NCBI RefSeq assembly: GCF_900096975.1
Contig: NZ_FMYQ01000023.1
Location: 1 to 64,000 of the forward strand
Direction of reading: 5' to 3'
DNA: 64,000 nt
Source of the DNA: Paraburkholderia lycopersici
Lineage (GTDB): Bacteria > Pseudomonadota > Gammaproteobacteria > Burkholderiales > Burkholderiaceae
The position numbers were made by a program, and so were the translations under genes. Below are positions 52,665-60,701 of this stretch, piece by piece (position 1 is the first letter of the stretch; every line of letters starts with the position of its first letter). The notes beneath the pieces were generated by a model. It had not been told where the DNA came from, ran no database searches, and saw only the letters and a list, made by a program, of their open reading frames with translations.

Positions 52665-52829
52665 CGGCGCCGCTCAAGTGGGGCGTGGCGCGATTGCGCG
52701 CGCCGGCTCGGGCGGCATCAGGCACGCGGCTTGCGTGCGTCGATCGTCTCGTGAAGCGCCCCTCGGAATCGTCGCCGGAACGATGTTTGGCGCGCATACG
52801 GTCCACCCACACAGCACTATGATGAAGTG

Positions 52830-53570
52830 ATGACCCATACACCCGACGCCCTCGTGCAGCACCATGCCGCCAACCTTGCCGGCCGCGATTTTGTCGTAGG
52901 CGACTTGCACGGTTGCGTGGATGCCTTGCGCTATCTGCTGCGCGAGGTCGACTTCGATACGGCGCGCGACCGTCTTTTTTCGGTGGGCGATCTTGTCGAT
53001 CGCGGCGAACGCGAGCAGTGCGAGCAAGCGCTCGCGCTGCTGGACAAGCCGTGGTTCTACGCGGTGCTCGGCAATCATGAAGACGCGCTATGCGCCGTCG
53101 CCGAAGGTCGGATGCCGCGCAACCGCTGGTATGGCATCGGCGGTGGCTGGGCGCAGACCGTGCCTGACGGCGTGCTCGTGCGTTATGCGCAACGGCTGCG
53201 GCAATTGCCGCTCGCGCGCGTGGTGGGCGAGGGCGAGAAGCGCTTTAACGTGATCCACGCGGAGTTTTTCGGCGACGACGCCACCCTCGACAGCGGCCAG
53301 TTCGCCCCCGACGTGCGCGAGCGCCTGCTATGGGGGCGCGATCTCGTGCTCGGCACCGGGGACGCGACGCGCCACGCACTCTCGCTCACGTTTTGCGGCC
53401 ATACGCCGGTGCGCGAAGTGCGGCAGATCGGCTCTCAGGTGTTCATCGACACGGGCGCCTTCATCACCGAAGGACGTCTCACCATGGTCGAGGCGCTGAC
53501 GTCGCGCATCTGGTCGGTTTCGACCGTCGAAGCGCTCGCGCACGGCGCGGCGGCGATCGTGTTGCCCTGA
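52830..53570 (+). CDS. Metallophosphoesterase (PPP-type Ser/Thr phosphatase-like)
   Basis: A protein of about 246 residues with the bacterial PrpA/lambda-phosphatase plan. The metal-binding motifs are VVGDLHGCVDAL, FSVGDLVDRGERE and VLGNHEDAL, with a later metal-ligand His in TFCGHTPV. Such enzymes remove phosphate from proteins or, in some relatives, from dinucleotide polyphosphates. Translation may start at ATG 52830 or at the GTG just before it (52827). It is convergent with the RES toxin gene (28-bp gap). Confidence 0.9.
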   Translation: MTHTPDALVQHHAANLAGRDFVVGDLHGCVDALRYLLREVDFDTARDRLFSVGDLVDRGEREQCEQALALLDKPWFYAVLGNHEDALCAVAEGRMPRNRWYGIGGGWAQTVPDGVLVRYAQRLRQLPLARVVGEGEKRFNVIHAEFFGDDATLDSGQFAPDVRERLLWGRDLVLGTGDATRHALSLTFCGHTPVREVRQIGSQVFIDTGAFITEGRLTMVEALTSRIWSVSTVEALAHGAAAIVLP

Positions 53571-53598
53571 GGGTCCGCGCCCGCACGGCAGCGCGGGG

Positions 53599-54300
53599 CT
53601 ATACGATGCGGTTCAACTCGAACACCATGTCGACGGCGTGCCCGTTCCAGTTGTATTCCAGATACGCCGCGTGATGGCAGGCGCGCAAGAGCGTCGTGCT
53701 GAGCGCGGCGAGGCATTCGCCGCCGTCGTCGCGCACCGACGGATAGGCAATGCCCGGAGCCCGCGCCTCGCGGGCGGCGCCGCCGAGCGCCTGGCCCGCC
53801 GTGTAGTCGTCGGGCGAAAGCACGCCTGGATCGAGCGCGGGGTCGTCGCGCAGGTCGATGACCTCGCCATGCGCGATCACCGTGTAGAGCCGCATTTGCT
53901 GGCGTATCGGCGGTTCGTTCGTGGCCGCGAGAAAAAGCCCCGAGTGGTAGCGCGTTTCGGCGACGGCGGTGGCGCGCGAGCGCGCGCAGTAGAACACGCC
54001 GTAGGTGCCGTCGGAAAAGCGGCTTCCCTGCGGATTCAGATGCGTAAACGCCGCCATGATCGGCCCGTAGCCGGGGCCGAAGCGGCGTTCCTCGCGCGGC
54101 ACGAGGTCGAGGTCGCCGGTTTCGGTGCGCAGACGGTCGTTGGTGAGCGCTTCGAGTGCGTAGAGCGCTTCGAAGTCGTCGGCCGACGCCACGCGGTCGA
54201 ACAGGTTCACGGCGGGGAAGCGGGTGGGAATCACCCGGAAAGCCGGCGACCAGGTGAGCGGCGCGCTGCGCCAGCGGTCTTGCCAGTTCGTTTGCGTCAC
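53599..54300 (-). CDS. RES-domain toxin
   Basis: A 233-residue RES protein. The three name-giving residues can be placed: Arg in AFRVIPTRFP near residue 22-27, Glu in AVAETRYHSG, and Ser in AYPSVRDDGG. RES toxins (Res, MbcT-like) destroy NAD+ by ADP-ribosyl/phosphorolysis chemistry. Translation is inferred to start at a GTG (54300) that overlaps the antitoxin stop as GTGA, so the two are translationally coupled. The open frame extends upstream but there lies over the antitoxin gene. Confidence 0.9.
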   Translation of the reverse strand: MTQTNWQDRWRSAPLTWSPAFRVIPTRFPAVNLFDRVASADDFEALYALEALTNDRLRTETGDLDLVPREERRFGPGYGPIMAAFTHLNPQGSRFSDGTYGVFYCARSRATAVAETRYHSGLFLAATNEPPIRQQMRLYTVIAHGEVIDLRDDPALDPGVLSPDDYTAGQALGGAAREARAPGIAYPSVRDDGGECLAALSTTLLRACHHAAYLEYNWNGHAVDMVFELNRIV

Positions 54301-54725
54301 GCCCAGCCGCCCCGCATTGCATCGAGATACTGGCGCACCGCCACGAGGTCGCTGATATTGCCGGCCAGCATGCGGTCGAGCGCGCGCCGGCCGCCGAACG
54401 GCGGGGCGCTGTTGGGGCGTTTGATCCAGGTATCCGCGGCAGTGGGTTGGGGCAGGAGAATCTGCAGGGCCTTGTAGATGCCGAGCAGCAGCGAAAGCCT
54501 TTCGAGCGTGTCGCGGCCGAGGCGGGCGGTTTGCGGCGACTGCTTCCATTTGAAGAACGTGGATCGGCCCGGCGAGCCGAGCAAGACGATCTGCTCGTCG
54601 ATGTTCAGGTCCCAGTCGCGTGCGATGTTGAAGAACGCCCTCAGCCCCGCCGCCGACATTTCGGTCAACGAAGGCTCGGCGCCAGGGCGTCGCGAAGGGG
54701 TGACGGAGGCGGTGGCAGGTGACAT
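54297..54725 (-). CDS. Xre/MbcA/ParS-type antitoxin of the RES toxin
   Basis: A 142-residue antitoxin. The N-terminal helical Xre-like part covers about residues 20-95 (AARLGRDTLERLSLLLGIYKAL) and would bind DNA and dimerise. The C-terminal DUF2384 (MbcA/ParS toxin-binding) part contains WIKRPNSAPPFGGRRALDRML. It neutralises the downstream RES toxin and probably represses its own promoter. A palindrome lies exactly between the -35 and -10 boxes 35 bp upstream. Confidence 0.92.
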   Translation of the reverse strand: MSPATASVTPSRRPGAEPSLTEMSAAGLRAFFNIARDWDLNIDEQIVLLGSPGRSTFFKWKQSPQTARLGRDTLERLSLLLGIYKALQILLPQPTAADTWIKRPNSAPPFGGRRALDRMLAGNISDLVAVRQYLDAMRGGWA

Positions 54726-54757
54726 GGTGGTCGAGTCCCGAATTGAACTTTTAGTTG

Positions 54758-54785
54758 ATATTAGTCCATTTATGGATTAATTCAA
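54758..54785 (-). promoter_or_regulatory. Promoter and palindromic operator of the RES/Xre toxin-antitoxin operon
   Basis: On the minus strand, -35 TTGAAT (54780-54785) and -10 TAATAT (54758-54763) are spaced by 16 bp. The inverted repeat ATTAGTCCAT-TT-ATGGATTAAT (54760-54781, one mismatch) fills the spacer and touches both boxes, an ideal place for autorepression. The region is strongly AT-rich against its surroundings. Confidence 0.72.
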
Positions 54786-54888
54786 GTTCTGACCCGGTGT
54801 TTATCCTTTCCAGGTCATGTCCGGGCAGGACCGCATACGAAAAGACGCGAGCTATGCGCAGGCACGGGGCCGGCCGCGCCTCGTTCCG

Positions 54889-55740
54889 TCAGTTCGCACC
54901 CAGCCCCGATGCGAGCAATTGCAACGTTGCGGCCGTTCGGGGTTCCCGCACCCGCGAATGGAGCATGACCTGCGAAACCGGCAGCGCGGGCAGGCCGAGC
55001 CGCACGCCGACGTCGACGAGTTCGCGCGGCGCGACTCGCCGCGCCAGCGGCGAAACTGCGAGACCTGCGGCCAGCGCCGCGCCCACGGCGGCGACGCCGC
55101 CGCCCACGAACACTTCCGTCCACGCAATGCCCGCCGCGTCGAGCGAGCGGATCGCCGCCGCGCGCACCGCGCAGGGCGCGGCGAGCAACGCGAGCGGCAG
55201 CGGCGTGCCGGGTTGCCACTGCCATTGCGGCGCGGCGAGCCAGACGAGCGGCTCCGCGAAAAGCCGCCTGGCATCGCCGCGCGGCGCTTCCCCTTCCTCC
55301 TGACGGACGATGACCGCATCGAGCCGCCGCTCGTCGAACTGCGCGAGCAGACGCGCCGAAAGGCCCAGATGCAGCTCGACTACGAGCCCCGGATCGTGCA
55401 TGCGAAGCTGGGCGAGCTGGCGGGCCAGGTTCGAGTCGGCGACGTGCTCGCTCAGGCCGAGCGCGATGCGCCTCTCGTCGCCTGAAAGCGCGACGAGCGC
55501 CCGCTCGTGGGCGCCGAGCAGATCGCGAGCCGCGCCGAGGAACATGAGGCCGTCGGAGGAGAGCCGCACCACGCGCGGCGTGCGTTCGAGCAGTGGCCTC
55601 CCCAGATGGGCTTCGAGACGCTTGAGCTTGAGGCTCACGGCCGATTGCGTGGTATCGAGCGCTTCGGCGGCGCGCGTGAAACTGCGCAACTCGGCGACGA
55701 GTACGAAGGCGCGAATGGCATCGAGATCCAGGAGTTTCAT
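54889..55740 (-). CDS. LysR family transcriptional regulator
   Basis: A 283-residue LTTR. The winged helix-turn-helix covers residues 1 to about 62 (LDAIRAFVLVAELRSFTRAA then TTQSAVSLKLKRLEAHLGRP). An effector-binding periplasmic-protein-like domain fills the rest. It is divergent from the tautomerase gene with 95 bp between the starts, an arrangement in which LysR proteins usually regulate the neighbour. The inducer is unknown. Confidence 0.92.
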   Translation of the reverse strand: MKLLDLDAIRAFVLVAELRSFTRAAEALDTTQSAVSLKLKRLEAHLGRPLLERTPRVVRLSSDGLMFLGAARDLLGAHERALVALSGDERRIALGLSEHVADSNLARQLAQLRMHDPGLVVELHLGLSARLLAQFDERRLDAVIVRQEEGEAPRGDARRLFAEPLVWLAAPQWQWQPGTPLPLALLAAPCAVRAAAIRSLDAAGIAWTEVFVGGGVAAVGAALAAGLAVSPLARRVAPRELVDVGVRLGLPALPVSQVMLHSRVREPRTAATLQLLASGLGAN

Positions 55741-55751
55741 TTCAAATGAAA

Positions 55752-55768
55752 ATAGATGAAATATCTAT
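55752..55768. promoter_or_regulatory. Likely LysR-type binding site between the regulator and tautomerase genes
   Basis: ATAGAT-GAAAT-ATCTAT is a perfect interrupted palindrome of the size usual for LysR boxes. It lies 12 bp before the LysR start codon and 68 bp before the tautomerase. A second small palindrome, TTTCAAATGAAA, abuts the LysR start. Confidence 0.5.
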
Positions 55769-55835
55769 TGATGTCTTTTTATCATGATAGGCCGCGCTTA
55801 AGCTGATGTCATGTCAACCAACCCAGGAGCACGAC

Positions 55836-56219
55836 ATGCCATTCAGCCGCATCGCCGTTCGCGCGGGCAAGCCCGCCCCGTATCGCAAGGCGCTCATGCG
55901 AGGCGTTCATCTGGCGCTGAGGGAAGTGTTCAAGGTGCCCGAGGACGATCTGTTCATGATCGTCACCGAGCATGAGGCCGATAACTTCGCGTTCGGCCGG
56001 CATTACCTGGGCATCGAGCGTAGTGACGATCTGGTCATGATTCAGATCGCGGTGAGCAATACGCGCGGCCAGGATCAGAAGACGGCGCTGTTCGCGCAGA
56101 TCGCGGAGAACCTTGCGCGCGACCCGGGCGTCAGGCGCGAAGACGTGTTCATCAATCTCGTGGATGTCGCGCGCGAGAACTGGTCGTTCGGGAATGGGGT
56201 GGCGCAATACGCGACCTGA
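55836..56219 (+). CDS. Tautomerase-superfamily protein
   Basis: A 127-residue protein starting MPFSRIAVRAGKPAPYRKAL. Pro directly after Met is the catalytic N-terminal proline of the 4-oxalocrotonate tautomerase superfamily. The helix LMRGVHLALREVFKVPEDD and the strands that follow fit the double beta-alpha-beta form of MSAD/cis-CaaD-like members. C-terminal VFINLVDVARENWSFGNG is a frequent tautomerase end. CAGGAG lies upstream of the ATG at 55836. The natural substrate is unknown; the divergent LysR gene probably controls it. Confidence 0.88.
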   Translation: MPFSRIAVRAGKPAPYRKALMRGVHLALREVFKVPEDDLFMIVTEHEADNFAFGRHYLGIERSDDLVMIQIAVSNTRGQDQKTALFAQIAENLARDPGVRREDVFINLVDVARENWSFGNGVAQYAT

Positions 56220-56228
56220 CGGGCGCGC

Positions 56229-56247
56229 GAGCGCGGTAACCGCGCTC
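56229..56247. terminator. Palindromic hairpin between convergent genes
   Basis: GAGCGCGGT-A-ACCGCGCTC is a perfect 9-bp palindrome. It lies between the convergent tautomerase and PPK2 genes and overlaps neither. T-runs are absent, so its strength as a terminator for either strand is uncertain. Confidence 0.4.
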
Positions 56248-56252
56248 CGCGC

Positions 56253-57338
56253 CTACAAAGCCCGACTCACCAGCAGCGGATCCACCACGCCAACAACCTC
56301 CGTGTCGCGGCTCGCATAAGGCAGCTTGTGCAGCACGAACCGCATGGCGTTCAACCGCGCGCGCTTCTTGCAATCGGAGCGGATGACGGTCCAGGGCGCA
56401 TCGGCCGTATCCGTTTGGGAGAACATCGCCTCCTTGGCCTGGGTGTACTCATCCCACTTGTCGAGCGAGGCGAGATCGACCGGGCTCAGCTTCCATTGCT
56501 TGAGCGGATGCACCTTGCGCTCCTTGAAGCGGCGGCGCTGCTCGGCCCGGCTCACTGAGAACCAGAACTTGATCAGGTGTATGCCGCTGCGAATCAGCTG
56601 GCGCTCGAACTCGGGCACCTGCTGCATGAAATCGGCATATTGCCCGGCCGTGCAGAACCCCATCACATGTTCGACACCTGCGCGGTTGTACCATGAGCGA
56701 TCGAACAGCACGATCTCGCCCGCCGAAGGCAGATGCTGCACGTAGCGCTGGAAATACCACTGGCTCTGCTCGACTTCCGTGGGCTTTTCGAGCGCCACCA
56801 CGCGTGCGCCGCGCGGGTTCAGATGCTCCATGAAGCGCTTGATCGTGCCGCCCTTGCCGGCCGCGTCGCGGCCCTCGAATAGGATCACCACGCGCTGCCG
56901 CGTTTCGCGCACCCAGGCCTGAAGCTTGAGCAGCTCGACCTGCAGCCGGTACTTCTGCCGCTCATAGGCGCGACGTGACATCAGGTTGCGATACGGATAG
57001 GCGCCTTCGCGCCAGCCGGAGGCGAGTTCCTCATCGGGATGGCGCGTGCGCGAGTTGCGCCAGTCGGCCGGGTTGCCTTCGAGGATCAGGCTGCGCAACT
57101 GGGCGGCTTCGTCGGGCGACATGCCCCGCATCAATGCCGCAATCGACTCGAGCAACGCCGCGGGCGGCGTCTGCGGCGTGCGCGTGACGAGGTCGTGAAC
57201 GGCGCCCGCAATGGCCTGGCTCGCGGATTCGACGGCGCCTTCGACGGTGTGCAGCTCGGCGCTGTGGGCCGTGATGAGCGGCAGTCGCGCGGCGGGCGTG
57301 GCGTCGTCGGACGCAGGATAGGGAATGGATTTAGGCAT
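56253..57338 (-). CDS. ppk2: Polyphosphate kinase 2
   Basis: A 361-residue PPK2 protein. The Walker A loop FEGRDAAGKGG is at about residues 154-164, and Walker B/lid parts are IVLFDRSWYNRAGVEHVMGF and SRAEQRRRFKERKVHPLKQWKL. PPK2 enzymes move phosphate between polyphosphate and nucleoside di- or monophosphates. The ATG at 57338 (MPKSIPYP) is chosen; 29 further in-frame residues upstream lack similarity. The about 100-residue N-terminal extension is common in class I single-domain PPK2 proteins of beta-proteobacteria. A CHAD protein, which binds polyphosphate, is encoded nearby at 58034. Confidence 0.92.
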   Translation of the reverse strand: MPKSIPYPASDDATPAARLPLITAHSAELHTVEGAVESASQAIAGAVHDLVTRTPQTPPAALLESIAALMRGMSPDEAAQLRSLILEGNPADWRNSRTRHPDEELASGWREGAYPYRNLMSRRAYERQKYRLQVELLKLQAWVRETRQRVVILFEGRDAAGKGGTIKRFMEHLNPRGARVVALEKPTEVEQSQWYFQRYVQHLPSAGEIVLFDRSWYNRAGVEHVMGFCTAGQYADFMQQVPEFERQLIRSGIHLIKFWFSVSRAEQRRRFKERKVHPLKQWKLSPVDLASLDKWDEYTQAKEAMFSQTDTADAPWTVIRSDCKKRARLNAMRFVLHKLPYASRDTEVVGVVDPLLVSRAL

Positions 57339-57536
57339 GATATGGGCGAATGCGGGGATCGGAGGACGGGCGCAGCAAAGGGGCGCCCAGACGGAAATGG
57401 GAAAAGGGGAAACCGGGAACGGCAACGAAGCGCAGGGCAGTCGTCGCGGGTTTTCGCCGGGTCGGCGTGAAGGAAATGCCGGTTGCCGATGGCGCGTGCC
57501 GGCCGGCGGACGGCCTGGCGCTGGGCGTTGCCCGGT

Positions 57537-57755
57537 TCAGGCGCTCGCCGCTTTTCTCAGGATCGCATAAAGCGAATCCTTGAGCTGGAGCTTTTCTTTC
57601 TTGAGCTCCTCGATTTCCGTGCCGTTTGAAGCCACGACGCCGGCCTCCAGGTTCTTGATTTGCTGATCGAGTTCGTTATGGCGGTGAAAAATCCGGGCGA
57701 AGTGGTCATCCTGGATTTTGAGGCGCGAAATCAGATCTCTGTACTCTGGGAACAT
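57537..57755 (-). CDS. YdcH family protein (DUF465)
   Basis: A 72-residue, helical, charged protein. It begins MFPEYRDLISRLKIQDDHFA and continues with RHNELDQQIKNLE and EIEELKKEKLQLKDSLYAIL, the standard DUF465 two-helix coiled-coil plan. AAGGAG lies about 9 bp before the ATG at 57755; upstream in-frame sequence is not homologous. Family function is unknown. It is transcribed towards ppk2 and is divergent from the CHAD gene. Confidence 0.9.
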   Translation of the reverse strand: MFPEYRDLISRLKIQDDHFARIFHRHNELDQQIKNLEAGVVASNGTEIEELKKEKLQLKDSLYAILRKAASA

Positions 57756-58033
57756 TCGACACTCCTTACAGACGAGAAAATTGAGAGGAATTAGAAAGTA
57801 ATCATTTTTCCATCGTCCTGTCATGTCAGTCTTGACGATCATCAGATTCAGATGACGGGCGGGTGAGGGAACGCCTGGGAAGGCATGGGAACGCCTCTTC
57901 GGCGGTTGCGCCGTCAGCGAGGCGTCGATGCCGTGTCGCGTGTACTATCGTTCGCGTCGCCGCAGTTCCGCTCGCCTCGTCCGCTTGCACCGTTCTGACC
58001 CTTCGCGCCCAACCACAGAACCCTGGAGCGTTC

Positions 58034-59659
58034 ATGGATCGCGTTCTGGAAGTCGTGCTCGATGTCGTCGTCCCGGCGGCGCACGATAAAAAGAAGGCCA
58101 ACGCTGCTGCCGGCGCGCCGCCGGGCAGCCCGAAGCCCTCGCCGCTGGCCGCCTGCCTGTGCGCGGCGTTGCCCTCGCTCGCCGCGCTACCCGATGCGCG
58201 CGAGCGCGTGACGACGGTCGCGTTCGACCGCGGCGGCGCCCTTTCGCGCCTTGGCTGGCGCGTGGCCGCCGAGTCGCGCGGCGACACGCAATGTGTTGTC
58301 GTGTCGAGTCGGCGCGTCCATACGCCGGGGGTCACCGCCGTCGCGCCGGTCTTCGAGGCGCCGCTCGATGCGGGCGGCATCACCCATGCTTTCTTCGATG
58401 CCGCGCCCGGGCCGTTTCGCGAGGCGCTGGGCGCCGCGGACGATCTCGCGCCAGCGGTTACGCTCGTCGCCACGCGCAGCCGCTGGCAATGGCCGCGCGA
58501 CGGCATCGACGTGCTGCTCACGCTCGAAGAGGACCTGCACCAGGATACGGGGAACGCCAACGGCACGGACATCGCGGCGCTTCCCGAACTGCACGAACTC
58601 CGCGTGAGCGCACCCTGGCCCGAAGGCGAGGACGACGGCCCGGTCGTCGATGCGCTCTTCGCTTGCGCCGGCGACCTCATCCGCGCGCTGCCCGCATTCG
58701 TGCGCCTGACCGACGCCCCGGACCGCGCCGTCGCCGGCAGCGTGACCGGCGACGCCGAGGCCGTCAAGGCAGAAGCCGTCGATCTCGCCGGCGCGGTGAC
58801 GGCCGAAGCCGCGCTCGTCGCGATCGGGCGCAACATCGGCGCGCAGTGGTTCGGCAACGACGCGGGCGTGCGGGGCAGCGCGAACGGCGAGTTCATCCAT
58901 CAGATGCGCGTGTCGCAGCGGCGCTTGCGCACCGCCATGCGCATCTTCTCGCGCTGGCGCGACAAGACGTGGGTCGAGCGTCTCGACCCGGATCTCAAAT
59001 GGCTCGGCGGCTTGCTCGGCGATGCGCGCGACCGCGACGTCTTCGTCGATTCGACGCTGCCCGCGCTCGCCGCCGCCGACGTCGAACCAGGGCGCTGGGA
59101 CACGATTCGCGAGGCGGCGAACGCGCAGCGCCTCGCCGCCCGCGCGCGGCTGCGCGAGGCGCTGGCCTCGCCGCGTTACGCGCTGGTGGCGCTTGCGTGG
59201 CTCCAATGGCTCGACGCACTCGCGCGACGCGCACGCGACGCACGCGACGCGGGGCCTTCGCTGCACAGCCATGCGAAGAAGCGCCTGCGGCGGTACTACG
59301 AGAGGCTCGCGAGCACGCAAAAGCTGACGGCCATCGACGAGGCTAGCCGCCATCGCGCGCGCATCAACGCGAAGTATCTGCGCTACACGATCGAGTTCTT
59401 CGCCACGCTCACGTCGCGCCGCACGCGCATGGAGGTCGCGCGCACGCTGGCGCGGCTGCAGGGCGTGCTCGGCGACGGCAACGATGCCGCTGTCGCGTTG
59501 CGTTATCTCGAACGGATGGACGTCGAGCCATATCAGCTAGGTTTCGCGCGCGGCTGGTGCGAGGCCGTCAAACGCTATACCGCTAAGGAAGGCGAGCGGC
59601 TGTTGCGCGAGCTGGGCGAGCCGAAGGTGACGCGCGGCGCTCGAGGCGCATCTCTATAA
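58034..59659 (+). CDS. CHAD domain protein
   Basis: A 541-residue protein. The first about 240 residues show weak similarity to a CYTH-like beta region, including RVTTVAFDRGGALSRLGWRV, but the ExExK signature is not visible. The C-terminal 280 residues form a CHAD domain: FIHQMRVSQRRLRTAMRIFS, WLGGLLGDARDRDVFVD and RARINAKYLRYTIEFF, rich in the conserved His and Arg residues. CHAD domains bind polyphosphate granules, and ppk2 lies close by. CTGGAG precedes the ATG at 58034; a longer in-frame extension begins before the promoter region. Confidence 0.88.
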   Translation: MDRVLEVVLDVVVPAAHDKKKANAAAGAPPGSPKPSPLAACLCAALPSLAALPDARERVTTVAFDRGGALSRLGWRVAAESRGDTQCVVVSSRRVHTPGVTAVAPVFEAPLDAGGITHAFFDAAPGPFREALGAADDLAPAVTLVATRSRWQWPRDGIDVLLTLEEDLHQDTGNANGTDIAALPELHELRVSAPWPEGEDDGPVVDALFACAGDLIRALPAFVRLTDAPDRAVAGSVTGDAEAVKAEAVDLAGAVTAEAALVAIGRNIGAQWFGNDAGVRGSANGEFIHQMRVSQRRLRTAMRIFSRWRDKTWVERLDPDLKWLGGLLGDARDRDVFVDSTLPALAAADVEPGRWDTIREAANAQRLAARARLREALASPRYALVALAWLQWLDALARRARDARDAGPSLHSHAKKRLRRYYERLASTQKLTAIDEASRHRARINAKYLRYTIEFFATLTSRRTRMEVARTLARLQGVLGDGNDAAVALRYLERMDVEPYQLGFARGWCEAVKRYTAKEGERLLRELGEPKVTRGARGASL

Positions 59660-59718
59660 TCGCTGGCGGGTTTGCGAACCCTGGCTCATTTCGTCTCATC
59701 TTTCTCTCGCCTCGCACG

Positions 59719-60633
59719 ATGAATCCCGCTGCCTCGAATCGTCCGTCAACCGGATCGGCGCCCGCCAGTGCCGATGCCGCCACGTCGTCCGCGCCGCCGG
59801 AACTGGGCCTCGGCGGCTCGGTCTGGTTTCAGGCCGGGCCGCATATGCTCGGCGGCGCCGCGCGCATCGCGCTGCTCGAAGCCATTCGCGCGACCGGATC
59901 GATCACCGGCGCGGCGAAGGCGGTGGGCATGAGCTACAAGGGCGCGTGGGATGCCGTCGACGTCATGAACAACCTCGCCGGCGAGGCGCTCGTCGTGCGT
60001 GCAGCGGGCGGAAAGGGGGGCGGCGGAACGACGCTCACGCCGCGGGCGTTGCGTCTCGTCGAGACGTTTCGCGCCATCGAGCACGAGCACCAGCGTTTTC
60101 TCGAACGTGCGGCGCAGGCGCTCGGGGCCGCGGCGAACGAAGGGGACGACGCACGCACCGGCGGTTTCAAGCGCGATCTGGCCTTGCTCGGCCGCTTTGC
60201 GATGCGCACGAGCGCGCGCAACCAGTTGTTCGGCACCGTCGACACGATCGCGAGGGGCGCGGTGAGCGACGAGGTTTCGATCGCGCTGCCGGGCGGCGAA
60301 ACGCTCGTGGCCACGGTGACGCGCGAAAGCGCGGAAGCTCTCGAGCTTGCCGCGGGCGCTCCCGTGGTGGCACTCGTGAAGGCGACTTCCGTCGTGCTGG
60401 TCGCGCGCGCGGAGGATGCGGAGCGGCTTTCGGCGCGTAACCGCTTGAGCGGGACGGTCGAGGTCGTGCGGCGCGGCGCCGTGAATGCGGAAGTGACGAT
60501 CGCATTGCCGGGCGGCGCCGTGATCGCGGCCATCGTCACCGACGCAAGTGTGGACGCGCTTGGCCTTGCCGCGGGAGGCGCGGCGACGGCCGTGTTCAAG
60601 GCGTCGAGCGTGCTATTGGGCGTGGCCGGCTAA
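59719..60633 (+). CDS. modE: ModE-like molybdate-responsive regulator with two TOBE domains
   Basis: A 304-residue protein. A low-complexity start (1-30) is followed by a winged-helix domain of ModE type (ALLEAIRATGSITGAAKAVG, MSYKGAWDAVDVMNN; about 45-125). Two TOBE/Mop domains follow, each beginning SARNQLFGTVDTIARGA or SARNRLSGTVEVVRRGA (about 165-232 and 238-304). ModE binds molybdate through the TOBE pair and controls modABC and molybdoenzyme genes. No mod transport gene lies in the window. Confidence 0.9.
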   Translation: MNPAASNRPSTGSAPASADAATSSAPPELGLGGSVWFQAGPHMLGGAARIALLEAIRATGSITGAAKAVGMSYKGAWDAVDVMNNLAGEALVVRAAGGKGGGGTTLTPRALRLVETFRAIEHEHQRFLERAAQALGAAANEGDDARTGGFKRDLALLGRFAMRTSARNQLFGTVDTIARGAVSDEVSIALPGGETLVATVTRESAEALELAAGAPVVALVKATSVVLVARAEDAERLSARNRLSGTVEVVRRGAVNAEVTIALPGGAVIAAIVTDASVDALGLAAGGAATAVFKASSVLLGVAG

Positions 60634-60662
60634 AAGGTAGGTATGGCTGGCTGATTGCGACC

Positions 60663-60690
60663 GGCGAGGCGCGGCTGGCGAGGCGCGGCT
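60663..60690. repeat. Two tandem copies of a 14-bp unit
   Basis: GGCGAGGCGCGGCT occurs twice head to tail (60663-60676 and 60677-60690), between the convergent ModE and PAP2 genes. It starts 29 bp after the ModE stop. No function is evident; it looks like a simple slippage duplication. Confidence 0.6.
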
Positions 60691-60701
60691 GGCCGGCGCC
60701 G

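Noticed and set aside
60663..60690. Start of a CRISPR or other repeat array.
   Set aside because: Only two 14-bp head-to-tail copies exist with no spacers, consistent with a simple slippage duplication.
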